NCBI RefSeq assembly: GCF_003367395.1
Contig: NZ_CP031417.1
Span: 1,798,001-1,862,000 of the forward strand
DNA: 64,000 bases
From: Pseudolabrys taiwanensis
GTDB taxonomy: Bacteria > Pseudomonadota > Alphaproteobacteria > Rhizobiales > Xanthobacteraceae
Reading direction: 5' to 3'
The notes below the pieces were generated by a model. The model did no database searches, had not been told where the DNA came from, and was given only the letters and a program-made list of their open reading frames with translations. Position numbers and translations under genes: made by a program. Below, piece by piece: positions 49,094 through 57,676 of this stretch (the stretch's first letter is position 1; every line of letters begins with the position of its first letter).

Positions 49094-50104
49094 CTAGGCG
49101 TGAACCAGCCGGATCAATCGCTTGCCGAGATTTTCCCCCCGGTAGAGTTCGGCGATGGCGGCCGGACAGTGCTCGATGCCGTCGACGATGTCCTCGCGAT
49201 AGGTCAGCCGCCCTTCCCGCACCCAGGCGGCGAGCCGGGCCACGGCTTCTTCATAGCGATGCGCGAAATCGAACACGAGCAGGCCTGACATGCGCGCGCG
49301 TTTGACGAGGATCTGGCGCTCCACACGCGGCCCCATCGGCGGCGGGTCCCAGCTCGCGACCGACGCCGTGCCGCAGATAACAATGCGTGCGCCGATGGCA
49401 AGCTGCGCGAGTACCGCGTCGCTGATGGCACCGGACGTGTTGTCGAAATAAACGTCGACGCCGCGCGGACAAGCCTCACGCAGTGCGGCGGCAATGTCGC
49501 CGGCTTTATAATCGATCGCCGCATCGTAGCCGAAGGCCTCGCGACACAACGCTGTCTTCACCGGCCCGCCGGTGATGCCGACCGTGCGGCAGCCCATCAG
49601 CTTCGCGATCTGCCCGACGGCCGAGCCCACCGCGCCGGCTGCCGTCGACACGACGACCGTATCGCCCGGCCGCGGCATACCGAGATCGAGCAGACCGAAA
49701 TACGCCGTCACCCCGTTGAGGCCCAGCACACCGAGCGAGAGCGACAACGGCAGATCCGCTTCCATCACCTTGCGGGTGACGTTGCTGCCGTCCGACACCG
49801 CATAATCCTGCCAGCCGAACATGCCCATCACGCGATCGCCTTCGGCAAAACCGGGATGGCGCGACGCGACGACCGTGCCGGCGGAAAAAGAGCGCATGAC
49901 TTCGCCGATACCCACGGGCGTCGAATAGTTGGCAATGGCGGAGACCCAGCCCCGCATGGCCGGCTCGACCGACAGGTAGTCGTTACGGATGAGGAACTGC
50001 CGGTCGCCCACCTCGGGAAGCGGCGCGACGATAATCTCGAAATGATCTGCTTGCGGGATGCCGTTGGGCCGCGCCCTCAAGCGAACTTGGCGGTTGACGC
50101 GCAT
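49094..50104 (-). CDS. NADP-dependent MDR oxidoreductase (alkenal/curcumin reductase-like)
   Basis: A 336-residue medium-chain reductase without zinc ligands, similar to leukotriene B4 12-hydroxydehydrogenase/CurA. The cofactor fold is VVVSTAAGAVGSAVGQIAKL, followed by GCRTVGITGGPVKTALC. The conserved YFDNTSGAISDAVL and the segment LVKRARMSGLLVFDF also match. It would reduce an alpha,beta-unsaturated carbonyl compound with NADPH. Confidence 0.88.
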   Translation of the reverse strand: MRVNRQVRLRARPNGIPQADHFEIIVAPLPEVGDRQFLIRNDYLSVEPAMRGWVSAIANYSTPVGIGEVMRSFSAGTVVASRHPGFAEGDRVMGMFGWQDYAVSDGSNVTRKVMEADLPLSLSLGVLGLNGVTAYFGLLDLGMPRPGDTVVVSTAAGAVGSAVGQIAKLMGCRTVGITGGPVKTALCREAFGYDAAIDYKAGDIAAALREACPRGVDVYFDNTSGAISDAVLAQLAIGARIVICGTASVASWDPPPMGPRVERQILVKRARMSGLLVFDFAHRYEEAVARLAAWVREGRLTYREDIVDGIEHCPAAIAELYRGENLGKRLIRLVHA

Positions 50105-50156
50105 GGTGTGAGTGCTCCCTTGGACAGGGGAGCATCTTATACCAAGCTGTTTGCCA

Positions 50157-50561
50157 TCAACCCTTCACGTCACAGAAGAACGAGCGGATGACGCATTCCT
50201 TGCCGCCGTCGGTATAACAGGCCTTCAGCGCCTCGTTCTGGGTGCGGCCGAGACGCGGCCCCTTCCCCCAACCATTGCCGCCGCACGGATTGGAGAAGTC
50301 GACGGCGAAGGCGGCGCAGCCGTGCCGAACCGTCGTTACCACGCGGCAGTTGTCGCCACGGCATTTCGACAGCGCGTTCTGCCGCGCCTCGTCGACCGAG
50401 CGGAAATCGAACGCATCGCCATAGGCGCCGCAAGCGCCGATCGCCAGGGCCCCGGCGGCGCGCGCCGTATTCATGGTGGCGAGCATGACGGCGGCGCTGC
50501 CCAGCAGCAACGCCGCAGCCACGAGCGCTCGCATCACCGGCGTATAGGTGTCAGCCGCCAT
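50157..50561 (-). CDS. DUF4189-domain exported protein
   Basis: A 134-residue secreted protein with a signal sequence (to about residue 35) and a DUF4189 domain: GALAIGACGAYGDAFDFRSV, ARQNALSKCRGDNCRVVTTV and the C-terminal Cys cluster. Six cysteines in the mature part suggest disulfide bonds. Function unknown. The ATG at 50561 has AAGGG just upstream. Confidence 0.85.
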   Translation of the reverse strand: MAADTYTPVMRALVAAALLLGSAAVMLATMNTARAAGALAIGACGAYGDAFDFRSVDEARQNALSKCRGDNCRVVTTVRHGCAAFAVDFSNPCGGNGWGKGPRLGRTQNEALKACYTDGGKECVIRSFFCDVKG

Positions 50562-50628
50562 CGTCCCTTACCCGAACCCTGTCGGGAACTAACGATGAGT
50601 CGCTCCGGCGGATCAACGATTCGGAGTC

Positions 50629-52251
50629 TCAGGCACGTTCGATTTCAGCCTTGACGGCGGAAAAGGACTCAGGGGTATCGACGTCGGTCAAGGCGGCGGC
50701 ACCGGCGACCGGCACCTCAACGACGGCCTCGGCATAGGTGGCGATGAGATTGCGCGCCCCGATATCGCCGGCGATGCCCATCAAAGCCGGGAAGAACCGC
50801 CGCGACCAGAGCACCGGATTGCCGCGCAGCCCGCCGATCGACGGCACGACGACCAGCGCGCCGCGCTCGGGATCGAACCCATTGATCAACTGATCGATCA
50901 AAGACGCATCCACTTGCGGCATGTCGCCAAGGCAGACAATGGCGCCGTCCGCATCTTTCGGCACGGCGGCGATGCCGGCTTTGAGGGAGGTACCGAGCCC
51001 CTCGGCATAGTCGGCATTGAACACGATCTGCACCGGCAGACCGGCCAACGCCGCTTCGACCTTCTCGCGCTCGTGGCCGGTGACAACGATCACCGGCGAT
51101 GCGTGCGAAGCGAGCGCATTTTCGGCGGCGATGCGCACCAGCGGCTTGCCGCCGATTTCGGCGGTCAGCTTGTTGACCGCGCCCATGCGCGTCGAACGGC
51201 CGGCCCCGAGCACGACCGCCGCGATGCGGCGCCCCTTCTCTTCTTCCTTCTCCTCGCGCGGCTGCGGGCGCGTGACGATTTCCATGAGCAGGCCGCCGAC
51301 ACCCATGCCGGTGACGTCCTCGCGCGACACCGGCAGGCCGGCGAGCAGACGCATCAGCACCCAGTCGAACCCATTCTCCTTCGGCGAACGCGCGCAGCCC
51401 GGCGCGCCGAGCACGGCCTGACCGCGCGCACGGCCAATCAGCATCAAATTGCCGGGGTCGACCGGCATGCCGAAATGCTCGATCTCTCCACCGACGGCCT
51501 CGAGCGCGGCCGGAATGACGTCGCGCCGATCGGCGATCGCCGAGGCGCCGAACACGACGACCAGCTCGGCGCCGGCGTTCAAGAGCTCGTCGATGGCCGC
51601 TGCGAGTGCCGCCTGCTCGTGGGGCACGCGCTTCTCGGCGATGATCGTCGCGCCGGCCGGCGCGATGCGCGCCGCGGTGATCTTCAACGTCTTGTCGATG
51701 ACCTTGGGCGACAGACCCGGCAGCAAAGTCGAAACGACACCGACTTTGCGCACCCTGTAGGGCGCGACGCGGATCACCGGCTGCGCCTTGCGCGCTTCGG
51801 CCACGGCTTTATCGCGCGCGCCGCCGGCAACGGCGAACGGGATGATTTTTACCGTGGCGATCATCTCACCCGGCACCACCGGCTTGTAGGCGGTCAAAGT
51901 CGCGAGCGTCACCGCTTCGTCGACACGGTTAAGCCGGTTCACGACATCCTTATCGACAACCAGCAAGCCCGCCTCTTCGGCGAAGAGGTTGCAGCGGCCG
52001 GTGAACGCTTTATCGGTACGCACGCCCTCGCCCGCGACCGCCGCCGCGATGTCGGCCGCCGCCTGGTCCTCCGACACGTCGCCCGGCTCCAGCCGCGCGA
52101 CCACGATCTCCTTGATGTTCGCGGCCTCGAGCGCAGCGACCTCCGCCGCGCCGATCAACGTGCCCTTCTTGAGCACGAGTGCGCCTTCGCGAATGGAATG
52201 CACCGCCGTGCCGCCGACGGCGTCACGAACCGGAACGGCGCCGAATTTCAT
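50629..52251 (-). CDS. Molybdopterin-binding / NTP-transferase fusion protein
   Basis: A 540-residue two-domain protein. The N-terminal part (about 1-330) resembles MoeA/MogA-like molybdopterin-binding enzymes (VVFGASAIADRRDVIPAALE and VDPGNLMLIGRARGQAVLGA). The C-terminal part (about 345-535) is a MobA/MocA-type nucleotidyltransferase (AAVVLGAGRSTRMGAVNKLT, LGDMPQVDASLID). It probably attaches CMP to molybdopterin for hydroxylases of the CoxL family. It is 377 bases upstream of nothing but repeats and lies first in the minus-strand end of the maturation cluster (last transcribed). Confidence 0.88.
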   Translation of the reverse strand: MKFGAVPVRDAVGGTAVHSIREGALVLKKGTLIGAAEVAALEAANIKEIVVARLEPGDVSEDQAAADIAAAVAGEGVRTDKAFTGRCNLFAEEAGLLVVDKDVVNRLNRVDEAVTLATLTAYKPVVPGEMIATVKIIPFAVAGGARDKAVAEARKAQPVIRVAPYRVRKVGVVSTLLPGLSPKVIDKTLKITAARIAPAGATIIAEKRVPHEQAALAAAIDELLNAGAELVVVFGASAIADRRDVIPAALEAVGGEIEHFGMPVDPGNLMLIGRARGQAVLGAPGCARSPKENGFDWVLMRLLAGLPVSREDVTGMGVGGLLMEIVTRPQPREEKEEEKGRRIAAVVLGAGRSTRMGAVNKLTAEIGGKPLVRIAAENALASHASPVIVVTGHEREKVEAALAGLPVQIVFNADYAEGLGTSLKAGIAAVPKDADGAIVCLGDMPQVDASLIDQLINGFDPERGALVVVPSIGGLRGNPVLWSRRFFPALMGIAGDIGARNLIATYAEAVVEVPVAGAAALTDVDTPESFSAVKAEIERA

Positions 52252-52262
52252 AGACTGCTCCC

Positions 52263-52385
52263 GTCATTCCGGGACGCTCGCATCGCGAGCGGACCCGGAA
52301 TCCAGCCGCATGTTCTAAATTCGTTTCTGGATTCCGGGTTCGCCCGCCTTCGCCCTACGGGCTTCGGCGCGCGCCCCGGAATGAC
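52263..52385. repeat. Intergenic REP-like repeat, GTCATTCCGGG family
   Basis: Arms GTCATTCCGGGACGCTCG..GGAATCCAGCCG and CTGGATTCCGGG..CCCCGGAATGAC. It separates the XdhC gene from the fusion gene. Confidence 0.75.
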
Positions 52386-52393
52386 GAATGCCG

Positions 52394-53092
52394 TCATGCC
52401 GCTTCCGCCTTTTCCTGCTTCACGCGCAAACGCAACGTGATCTCCGCCATGATCGAAACCGCGATCTCAGGCGGCGAGATAGCGCCGATGTCGATACCGA
52501 TCGGCGCATGAATGCGCGCGATATCGAGATCGGTAAGCCCCGCTTCCTTCAACCGCGCGACGCGCTTGGCATGCGTCTTCCGTGAGCCGAGCGCGCCAAT
52601 ATAGAAGCAGTCGCGTGCCAGCGCATGCTTGAGCGCCGGATCGTCGATCTTCGGATCGTGCGTCAGCGCGACAAAGGCCGTGTATCGATCGATATTGAGC
52701 GGCGGCAGCGCGACATCCGGCCACTCGGCGATCACCTTCACGTCGGGGAAGCGCTCGATGGAGGCGAACGCCGTGCGCGGATCGACGATGGTCACGTCGT
52801 ACCCGAGCAAAGCCGCGATCGGGGCAAGCGCTTGGCTGATGTGTACAGCACCGGTGATGACCAGCCGCGGCGACGGCACATGCACGGTGAGGAAGACACG
52901 GCCATCTGCCGTCTCTTCCATGCCGCTTTTGGCCATGCGGACACGCTTTTCGATGGTGTCGCGCAGCGGATCGTTGGCGATGTCGCCGGCACGTACCAGA
53001 CGCTGCGCCCCGTTATCGACATTGGTGACGACCACCACGACGCGCCGGGCGGCGCGGTCTTCGTTGATGGCGTGGAGAATATCGAGCTGCAC
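52394..53092 (-). CDS. XdhC C-terminal (Rossmann) family protein
   Basis: A 232-residue XdhC-type protein. The Rossmann part is LVITGAVHISQALAPIAALL, then YDVTIVDPRTAFASIERFPD, ALTHDPKIDDPALKHALA, GALGSRKTHAKRVARL and IHAPIGIDIGA. XdhC proteins bind the Mo cofactor, help its sulfuration and deliver it to the hydroxylase. The GTG start comes directly after the stop of the preceding gene, so the two are a split XdhC. Confidence 0.9.
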   Translation of the reverse strand: MQLDILHAINEDRAARRVVVVVTNVDNGAQRLVRAGDIANDPLRDTIEKRVRMAKSGMEETADGRVFLTVHVPSPRLVITGAVHISQALAPIAALLGYDVTIVDPRTAFASIERFPDVKVIAEWPDVALPPLNIDRYTAFVALTHDPKIDDPALKHALARDCFYIGALGSRKTHAKRVARLKEAGLTDLDIARIHAPIGIDIGAISPPEIAVSIMAEITLRLRVKQEKAEAA

Positions 53093-53416
53093 TTAACTCA
53101 CCTTCTCGACATAGACGCGAATGGTGCCGCCGCACGACAGCCCGACCTGCCAGGCCGCCTCGTCGGCGACGCCGAACTCCAGCATTTTCGGCTTGCCGCT
53201 GTCGATCACGTCGATGGCCTCGGTCACCACCGCGCCCTCGACGCATCCGCCGGAGACGGAGCCGAGGAAATTGCCGTCATTGTCGATCACTAGATTGGAG
53301 CCGACCGGCCGCGGCGCCGATCCCCAGGTCTCGACCACCGTGGCAACGGCCACGCCGCGCCCGGCTTTGCGCCAATCCTCAGCCGCTTTCAGAATATCTT
53401 CGTCGCGTGCGTACAT
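53093..53416 (-). CDS. XdhC/CoxI N-terminal family protein
   Basis: A 107-residue protein covering the XdhC/CoxI N-terminal domain: ATVVETWGSAPRPVGSNLVI, GNFLGSVSGGCVEGAVVTEA and QVGLSCGGTIRVYVEKV, with the conserved cysteines. The ATG at 53416 has GGAGG six bases upstream. It forms the other half of the split XdhC and serves Mo-hydroxylase maturation. Confidence 0.9.
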   Translation of the reverse strand: MYARDEDILKAAEDWRKAGRGVAVATVVETWGSAPRPVGSNLVIDNDGNFLGSVSGGCVEGAVVTEAIDVIDSGKPKMLEFGVADEAAWQVGLSCGGTIRVYVEKVS

Positions 53417-53471
53417 GATGAACCTCCGATTTTCTCGCCTCTCCCCGCGCGCGGAGACAGGCGCAGGTAAG

Positions 53472-54674
53472 CTAGGCAACCTGCTTCAGCATCTTCTTCG
53501 GATCGTAGCCCTTGGCCGGCGCGCCCGAGAGCGCCCGTACGAGCTCGGTCATGGACTCCAGATTGTGTATCGGCCGCAGTTCATCAACATACGGCAGCAT
53601 GGTCCGCACGCCCTTGGCGCGCGCCTCGAAGCCCTCGAAGCGCAAAAGCGGATTGAGCCAGATGAGCCGGCGGCACGAGCGGTGCAGCCGGTCCATCTCG
53701 AAAGATAGCGTGTCATCGGCATCGCGCTCAAGTCCGTCGGTGATCAGGAGCACAACGGCGCCCTGCCCGAGCACGCGCCGCGCCCAATGCTTGTTGAAGG
53801 CATGCAAGGACGTCGCAATGCGTGTGCCGCCCGACCAATCCGCGACGTTCGCACCGCAGGCGGCGAGCGCTTCGTCGGGATCGCGCTGGCGGATGGAGCG
53901 GGTGACGTTGGTCAGCCGCGTGCCGAACAGGAAGGTGGTGACGCGCTTGCGCGCATCGGTAATGGCGTGCAGGAAGTGCAGGAACAGCCGCGTGTACTGG
54001 CTCATCGACCCGGAGATGTCGAGCAGCGCCACAATCGGCGGCTCCTTCACCCGCGGGCCAAGGTACTTAAGGTCGATCACGGCGCCGCCGGCTTTCATGC
54101 TGGAGCGAAGCGTTCGGCGTACGTCGATCAGATGACCGAGCCGGTGCGGCGCCAGCCTGCGCGTCTTCACAAGGTCCAGTGGCAGCGCCAGCTTGGCGAT
54201 CGCATCCTTGGCCCGCGCAATCTCGGCCGCCGTCATCTGCGCGAAGTCCTTTTTCTGCAACACCTCCCGGTCCGAAACCGTGAGGCGCGCATCGACCTCC
54301 ACTTCGCGCTCTTCCGCGCGCTCCTTATTGGACGCGAACAGGGCGTCCTGAACGCGCTGGGCGCCGGCCTCCGGCGGTTTCGGCGCTGTCGGCAAGGTCT
54401 CGGGCAGCATCGAGGCGATCATCTTGTCAATCAGCCCGCGCCGGCGGAAGAAGATGCGAAACGCCTGGTCGAACAGGATCGAGTGCTCGCGCCGTTTCAC
54501 GAACACCGCATGCAGGGTCCAGTAAAAATCGTCGCGATTGCCGACATGCGCCACCTCGAGTGCCTGCACGGCGTCGAGCACGGAGCCCGGCCCCACAGGC
54601 ATGCCGGCCGCGCGCAAGGCGCGCGCGAAGTAGAGGATGTTTTCGGCGAGGCGGCCGTTTGTTTCCGTCGCCAT
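53472..54674 (-). CDS. coxE: CoxE-like VWA-domain protein
   Basis: A 400-residue protein with a CoxE-type von Willebrand factor A domain (about 200-390). The metal-ion-dependent adhesion motif is LLDISGSMSQYTRLFL (DxSxS). CoxD and CoxE work together in inserting the active-site metal of CO dehydrogenase-type enzymes. It lies one base from the small unknown gene and next to the MoxR gene. Confidence 0.9.
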   Translation of the reverse strand: MATETNGRLAENILYFARALRAAGMPVGPGSVLDAVQALEVAHVGNRDDFYWTLHAVFVKRREHSILFDQAFRIFFRRRGLIDKMIASMLPETLPTAPKPPEAGAQRVQDALFASNKERAEEREVEVDARLTVSDREVLQKKDFAQMTAAEIARAKDAIAKLALPLDLVKTRRLAPHRLGHLIDVRRTLRSSMKAGGAVIDLKYLGPRVKEPPIVALLDISGSMSQYTRLFLHFLHAITDARKRVTTFLFGTRLTNVTRSIRQRDPDEALAACGANVADWSGGTRIATSLHAFNKHWARRVLGQGAVVLLITDGLERDADDTLSFEMDRLHRSCRRLIWLNPLLRFEGFEARAKGVRTMLPYVDELRPIHNLESMTELVRALSGAPAKGYDPKKMLKQVA

Positions 54675-54675
54675 G

Positions 54676-54939
54676 TCAAAGACCGTCGAAAATCTTGCTG
54701 ACGGCGTCAATCACGCTTTCCGCGATTTCGCCCGCCACCGAGCCAGCGCCGTGTGCAGCCGTTTCCGCCGCGGGAACGGCTGTATCCACCGCGCCCTCCA
54801 CGAGCTTGCAGCCGGACGTTGCCGAGTCCGTCAGCGCCATGGAAACTATCGGATCGACAGGGTCGACGCCATCGAGAGCACCACCGCGCTTCCCCTCCGA
54901 TTTGCGGACTAAACCTTGGGCAATCTCCTCACTCACCAT
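54676..54939 (-). CDS. Small unknown protein between coxD and coxE
   Basis: An 87-residue protein, MVSEEIAQGLVRKSEGKRGG onwards, ending SVIDAVSKIFDGL, acidic with a C-terminal amphipathic helix. No family recognised. The ATG at 54939 has GGAG four to five bases upstream. It fits exactly between the coxD stop (54960) and the coxE start (54674). Position and start signal support a real gene; it may be an accessory factor of the cluster. Confidence 0.6.
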   Translation of the reverse strand: MVSEEIAQGLVRKSEGKRGGALDGVDPVDPIVSMALTDSATSGCKLVEGAVDTAVPAAETAAHGAGSVAGEIAESVIDAVSKIFDGL

Positions 54940-54959
54940 GCATCTCCAAACGAAGTGGC

Positions 54960-55880
54960 TTACTCGGCCGCCCGCAATTCCGCCTTCACCTCGTCGAGCA
55001 GCGTCTTCACCTTGCTGCCGTCGAGCCGCGCGATGTCGTCCTGATATTTGAGCAGCACGCCGAGCGTGTCGGACACGGTCGCCGGATCGAGCGCCACGAC
55101 GTCCAACTCGGTGAGCGCCGTTGCCCAGTCGAGCGTCTCCGCGACGCCAGGCACCTTGAACAGGTCTTCCTTGCGCAGCGCCTGCACGAAGGCCACCACC
55201 TGCTCGGACAGCTTCTTGGCAATGCCCGGCACCTTGGTGCGCAGGATCGTCAATTCGCGCGCGGCGTCGGGATAGCCGACCCAATGGTAGAGGCAGCGGC
55301 GCTTGAGCGCGTCGTGCACCTCGCGCGTGCGGTTGGAGGTGACGACGACGATCGGGGGGTGCGGCGCCTTTACCGTGCCGAGTTCCGGCACGGTGACCTG
55401 ATAATCGGCGAGCACTTCCAAAAGGAAGGCCTCGAACGCCTCGTCGGTGCGGTCGATCTCATCGATGAGCAGCACCGGCGGACCATCCGGGTCCGGCTCA
55501 AGTGCCTGCAACAGCGGCCGCTTGATCAGGAATCGCTCGGAGAAGACGTCGTGCTCGATGCGCGAGCGGTCGCCCTCACCCTCCGCCTCGGCGAGCCGGA
55601 TGGCGATCATCTGCGCGCCGTAATTCCACTCGTAGACCGCCGCCGAGACGTCGAGGCCCTCGTAGCACTGCAACCGGATCAGCTTGCGGCCGAGCGTCGC
55701 CGCCAGCACCTTGGCGATCTCGGTTTTGCCGACGCCGGCCTCGCCCTCGAGGAACAGCGGCCGCCCCATCTTCAGCGCCAGGTACAGCACCGTCCCGAGC
55801 GAGCGGTCGGCCACGTAGCCGGCCTTGGCCAGGAGGTCGACGGTGGCGTCAATGGAGGTCGGCAGCGGCGTTGAGGTCAT
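54960..55880 (-). CDS. coxD: CoxD-like MoxR-family AAA+ ATPase
   Basis: A 306-residue AAA+ protein: Walker A FLEGEAGVGKTEIAKVLA, Walker B VLLIDEIDRTDEAFE, sensor 1 VVVTSNRTREVHD and an arginine finger region. MoxR/CoxD ATPases remodel metalloenzymes; together with CoxE it matures the Mo/Cu site of CoxL-type enzymes. The ATG at 55880 is chosen; the open frame continues to 56018 without conserved sequence. Confidence 0.92.
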   Translation of the reverse strand: MTSTPLPTSIDATVDLLAKAGYVADRSLGTVLYLALKMGRPLFLEGEAGVGKTEIAKVLAATLGRKLIRLQCYEGLDVSAAVYEWNYGAQMIAIRLAEAEGEGDRSRIEHDVFSERFLIKRPLLQALEPDPDGPPVLLIDEIDRTDEAFEAFLLEVLADYQVTVPELGTVKAPHPPIVVVTSNRTREVHDALKRRCLYHWVGYPDAARELTILRTKVPGIAKKLSEQVVAFVQALRKEDLFKVPGVAETLDWATALTELDVVALDPATVSDTLGVLLKYQDDIARLDGSKVKTLLDEVKAELRAAE

Positions 55881-55975
55881 TAGAGCATCCACGGAAAGGG
55901 GGCGCTTTATCCTAGCGCAGGCACGGCATACATGTGGGTAGCAAAGCCGTGCCCGGCCAGCCAGGGATAGCACCC

Positions 55976-56494
55976 ATGTCGACGACCGAAATGCCCGAAA
56001 ACGCCCTCCGCCAGCCACCCATCGACGCGGGGGTGCGGATCGGCCATGTGCACCTGAAGGTCGCGGACCTCACGCGGGCGCTCGATTTCTACTGCGGCGT
56101 CCTGGGCTTCGAGCTGACCTTCCAGCGGCCGGGCGCCGCCTTCATTTCGGCCGGGGGCTACCACCACCACATCGGCCTGAACACCTGGGAGAGCAAAGGC
56201 GGCTCCCCGCCGCCCCCCGGCTCGACCGGCCTCTACCACACGGCGATCCTCTACCCGACCCGGAAGCTCCTCGCCGACGGCTTGCGCAGGCTGATCGTGG
56301 CCAAGATCCCGCTCGAAGGGGCGAGCGACCACGGGGTCTCGGAGGCGCTCTACTTGCGCGATCCGGACGACAACGGCGTCGAGCTCTATTGGGACCGGCC
56401 CAAGGACCAGTGGCCGCAGATGCCGGACGGGTCGCTCAAGATGTACACCCACCCCCTCGACCTGCACGACCTCCTGGCTGAGCTCGAGCGATAA
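55976..56494 (+). CDS. VOC-family (glyoxalase/ring-cleavage-like) protein
   Basis: A 172-residue vicinal-oxygen-chelate protein. IGHVHLKVADLTRALDFYCG, FISAGGYHHHIGLNTWESKG and LRDPDDNGVELYWDRP contain the His, His, Glu metal triad of the family. Resembles CatE-like catechol 2,3-dioxygenases in a single-module form. The substrate is unknown. The 5' end overlaps the untranslated leader of coxD, but the genes diverge. Confidence 0.85.
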   Translation: MSTTEMPENALRQPPIDAGVRIGHVHLKVADLTRALDFYCGVLGFELTFQRPGAAFISAGGYHHHIGLNTWESKGGSPPPPGSTGLYHTAILYPTRKLLADGLRRLIVAKIPLEGASDHGVSEALYLRDPDDNGVELYWDRPKDQWPQMPDGSLKMYTHPLDLHDLLAELER

Positions 56495-56579
56495 GCTCTC
56501 GCCTAGTGCACCTGCTTTCCCGACGATAAACTGTAAATTGACCAAACCGAGTCTCCGCCCGGCGCGGACGAGGCGGAAC

Positions 56580-57605
56580 ATGTCGACGCGAGGGAAAATG
56601 GGCAGTGCGACGCCTGTCGCGGATGTCGATCCGTATTCACATGAATCGAGCGCCGCAGCGCTCGCTCGTTTGATTTCGCTTGTCGACATCCAAGCGCGCG
56701 TCGTCCGCAACTACGAGGCCTTGTCGCTGAGCCGCCACATCTACGAGCGCGCCTTGTCCGCCGGCCGTCTCGGCGTCTGGCAATGCGACCTGTCCACCGA
56801 GACCCTGAGCTGGTCGTCCGGCACTTACGACATATTCGATCTGCCGCGCATGTCCCCTCTCGTGCGCAAGCAGGCGCTGCTTTGCTACCCGGCTCATTCG
56901 CTCAAGGCGCTTGAAGCGATCAGAACGCCAGCCATCAAACGCCGGCAAAGTTTCACTTTGGACGCTGAGATCGTCACACCGAAGGGCAAACGCCGGTGGA
57001 TCCGCATCGCCGCCGGCGTCGAATGCGCCGGCGACCGTGTCATAGGCCTCTTCGGCATCAAGCAAGACATCACCGAAGAGCGTCTCCAGTCGGAACGACA
57101 GCACTATTTTGCTACCGTCGACGAACTCACAAACCTCGCCAACGGCAATCAATTCCAAGCGCGTCTGGCCGAGGCCTGCAAAGCGCGTGCGGAGGGCATC
57201 GGCGGCTTTCTCCTGCTGATCAATCTGGATCACTTCAAAGACGTCAACGATGCGCTTGGACATGCGGTCGGCGACCTGTGCCTGAAAGAAGCGGCCCAGC
57301 GTCTTGCCGAGGCTTGTGGCGACGCGGCCGTTGTCGCGCGGCTGAGCGGCGACGATTTTGCCGTGCTTCTGCATCCGGAAAGCTCGATCACCCACGTCAA
57401 TGGGACAGCCGCTCGCGTCGTGCGCACGATGGGCCGCCCATTCGACTGCGGCGGCCACATGTTCAAGATCGGCGCCTCGATCGGCATTACAGCAATCGAC
57501 GGCTGTACGCCCGATGAGGCATCGCAACGTGCGAATGCTGCGCTCGCCACCGCCAAAGCCGGCGGGCGGAGTACCTATCGCTGGTGCACGGCAGGCGCGG
57601 CGTAA
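56580..57605 (+). CDS. PAS-GGDEF protein with degenerate active site
   Basis: A 341-residue cytoplasmic protein: coiled N-terminus (about 20-60), PAS domain (about 60-165) and GGDEF domain (about 180-335). The active motif is SGDDF (256-260) instead of GGDEF/GGEEF, and the metal-binding strand reads LINLDHFK, with Asn where active diguanylate cyclases have Asp. It probably cannot make cyclic-di-GMP and may bind GTP or regulate others. The ATG at 56580 has GAGG upstream; a TTG at 56538 is the alternative. Confidence 0.82.
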   Translation: MSTRGKMGSATPVADVDPYSHESSAAALARLISLVDIQARVVRNYEALSLSRHIYERALSAGRLGVWQCDLSTETLSWSSGTYDIFDLPRMSPLVRKQALLCYPAHSLKALEAIRTPAIKRRQSFTLDAEIVTPKGKRRWIRIAAGVECAGDRVIGLFGIKQDITEERLQSERQHYFATVDELTNLANGNQFQARLAEACKARAEGIGGFLLLINLDHFKDVNDALGHAVGDLCLKEAAQRLAEACGDAAVVARLSGDDFAVLLHPESSITHVNGTAARVVRTMGRPFDCGGHMFKIGASIGITAIDGCTPDEASQRANAALATAKAGGRSTYRWCTAGAA

Positions 57606-57676
57606 GCCATCGGAAATCGAACGCTTGGCTCTTGGCTCTCAGCGGTCTGTCGCCGCAAGGCTTCAGCGCCAGCGCC

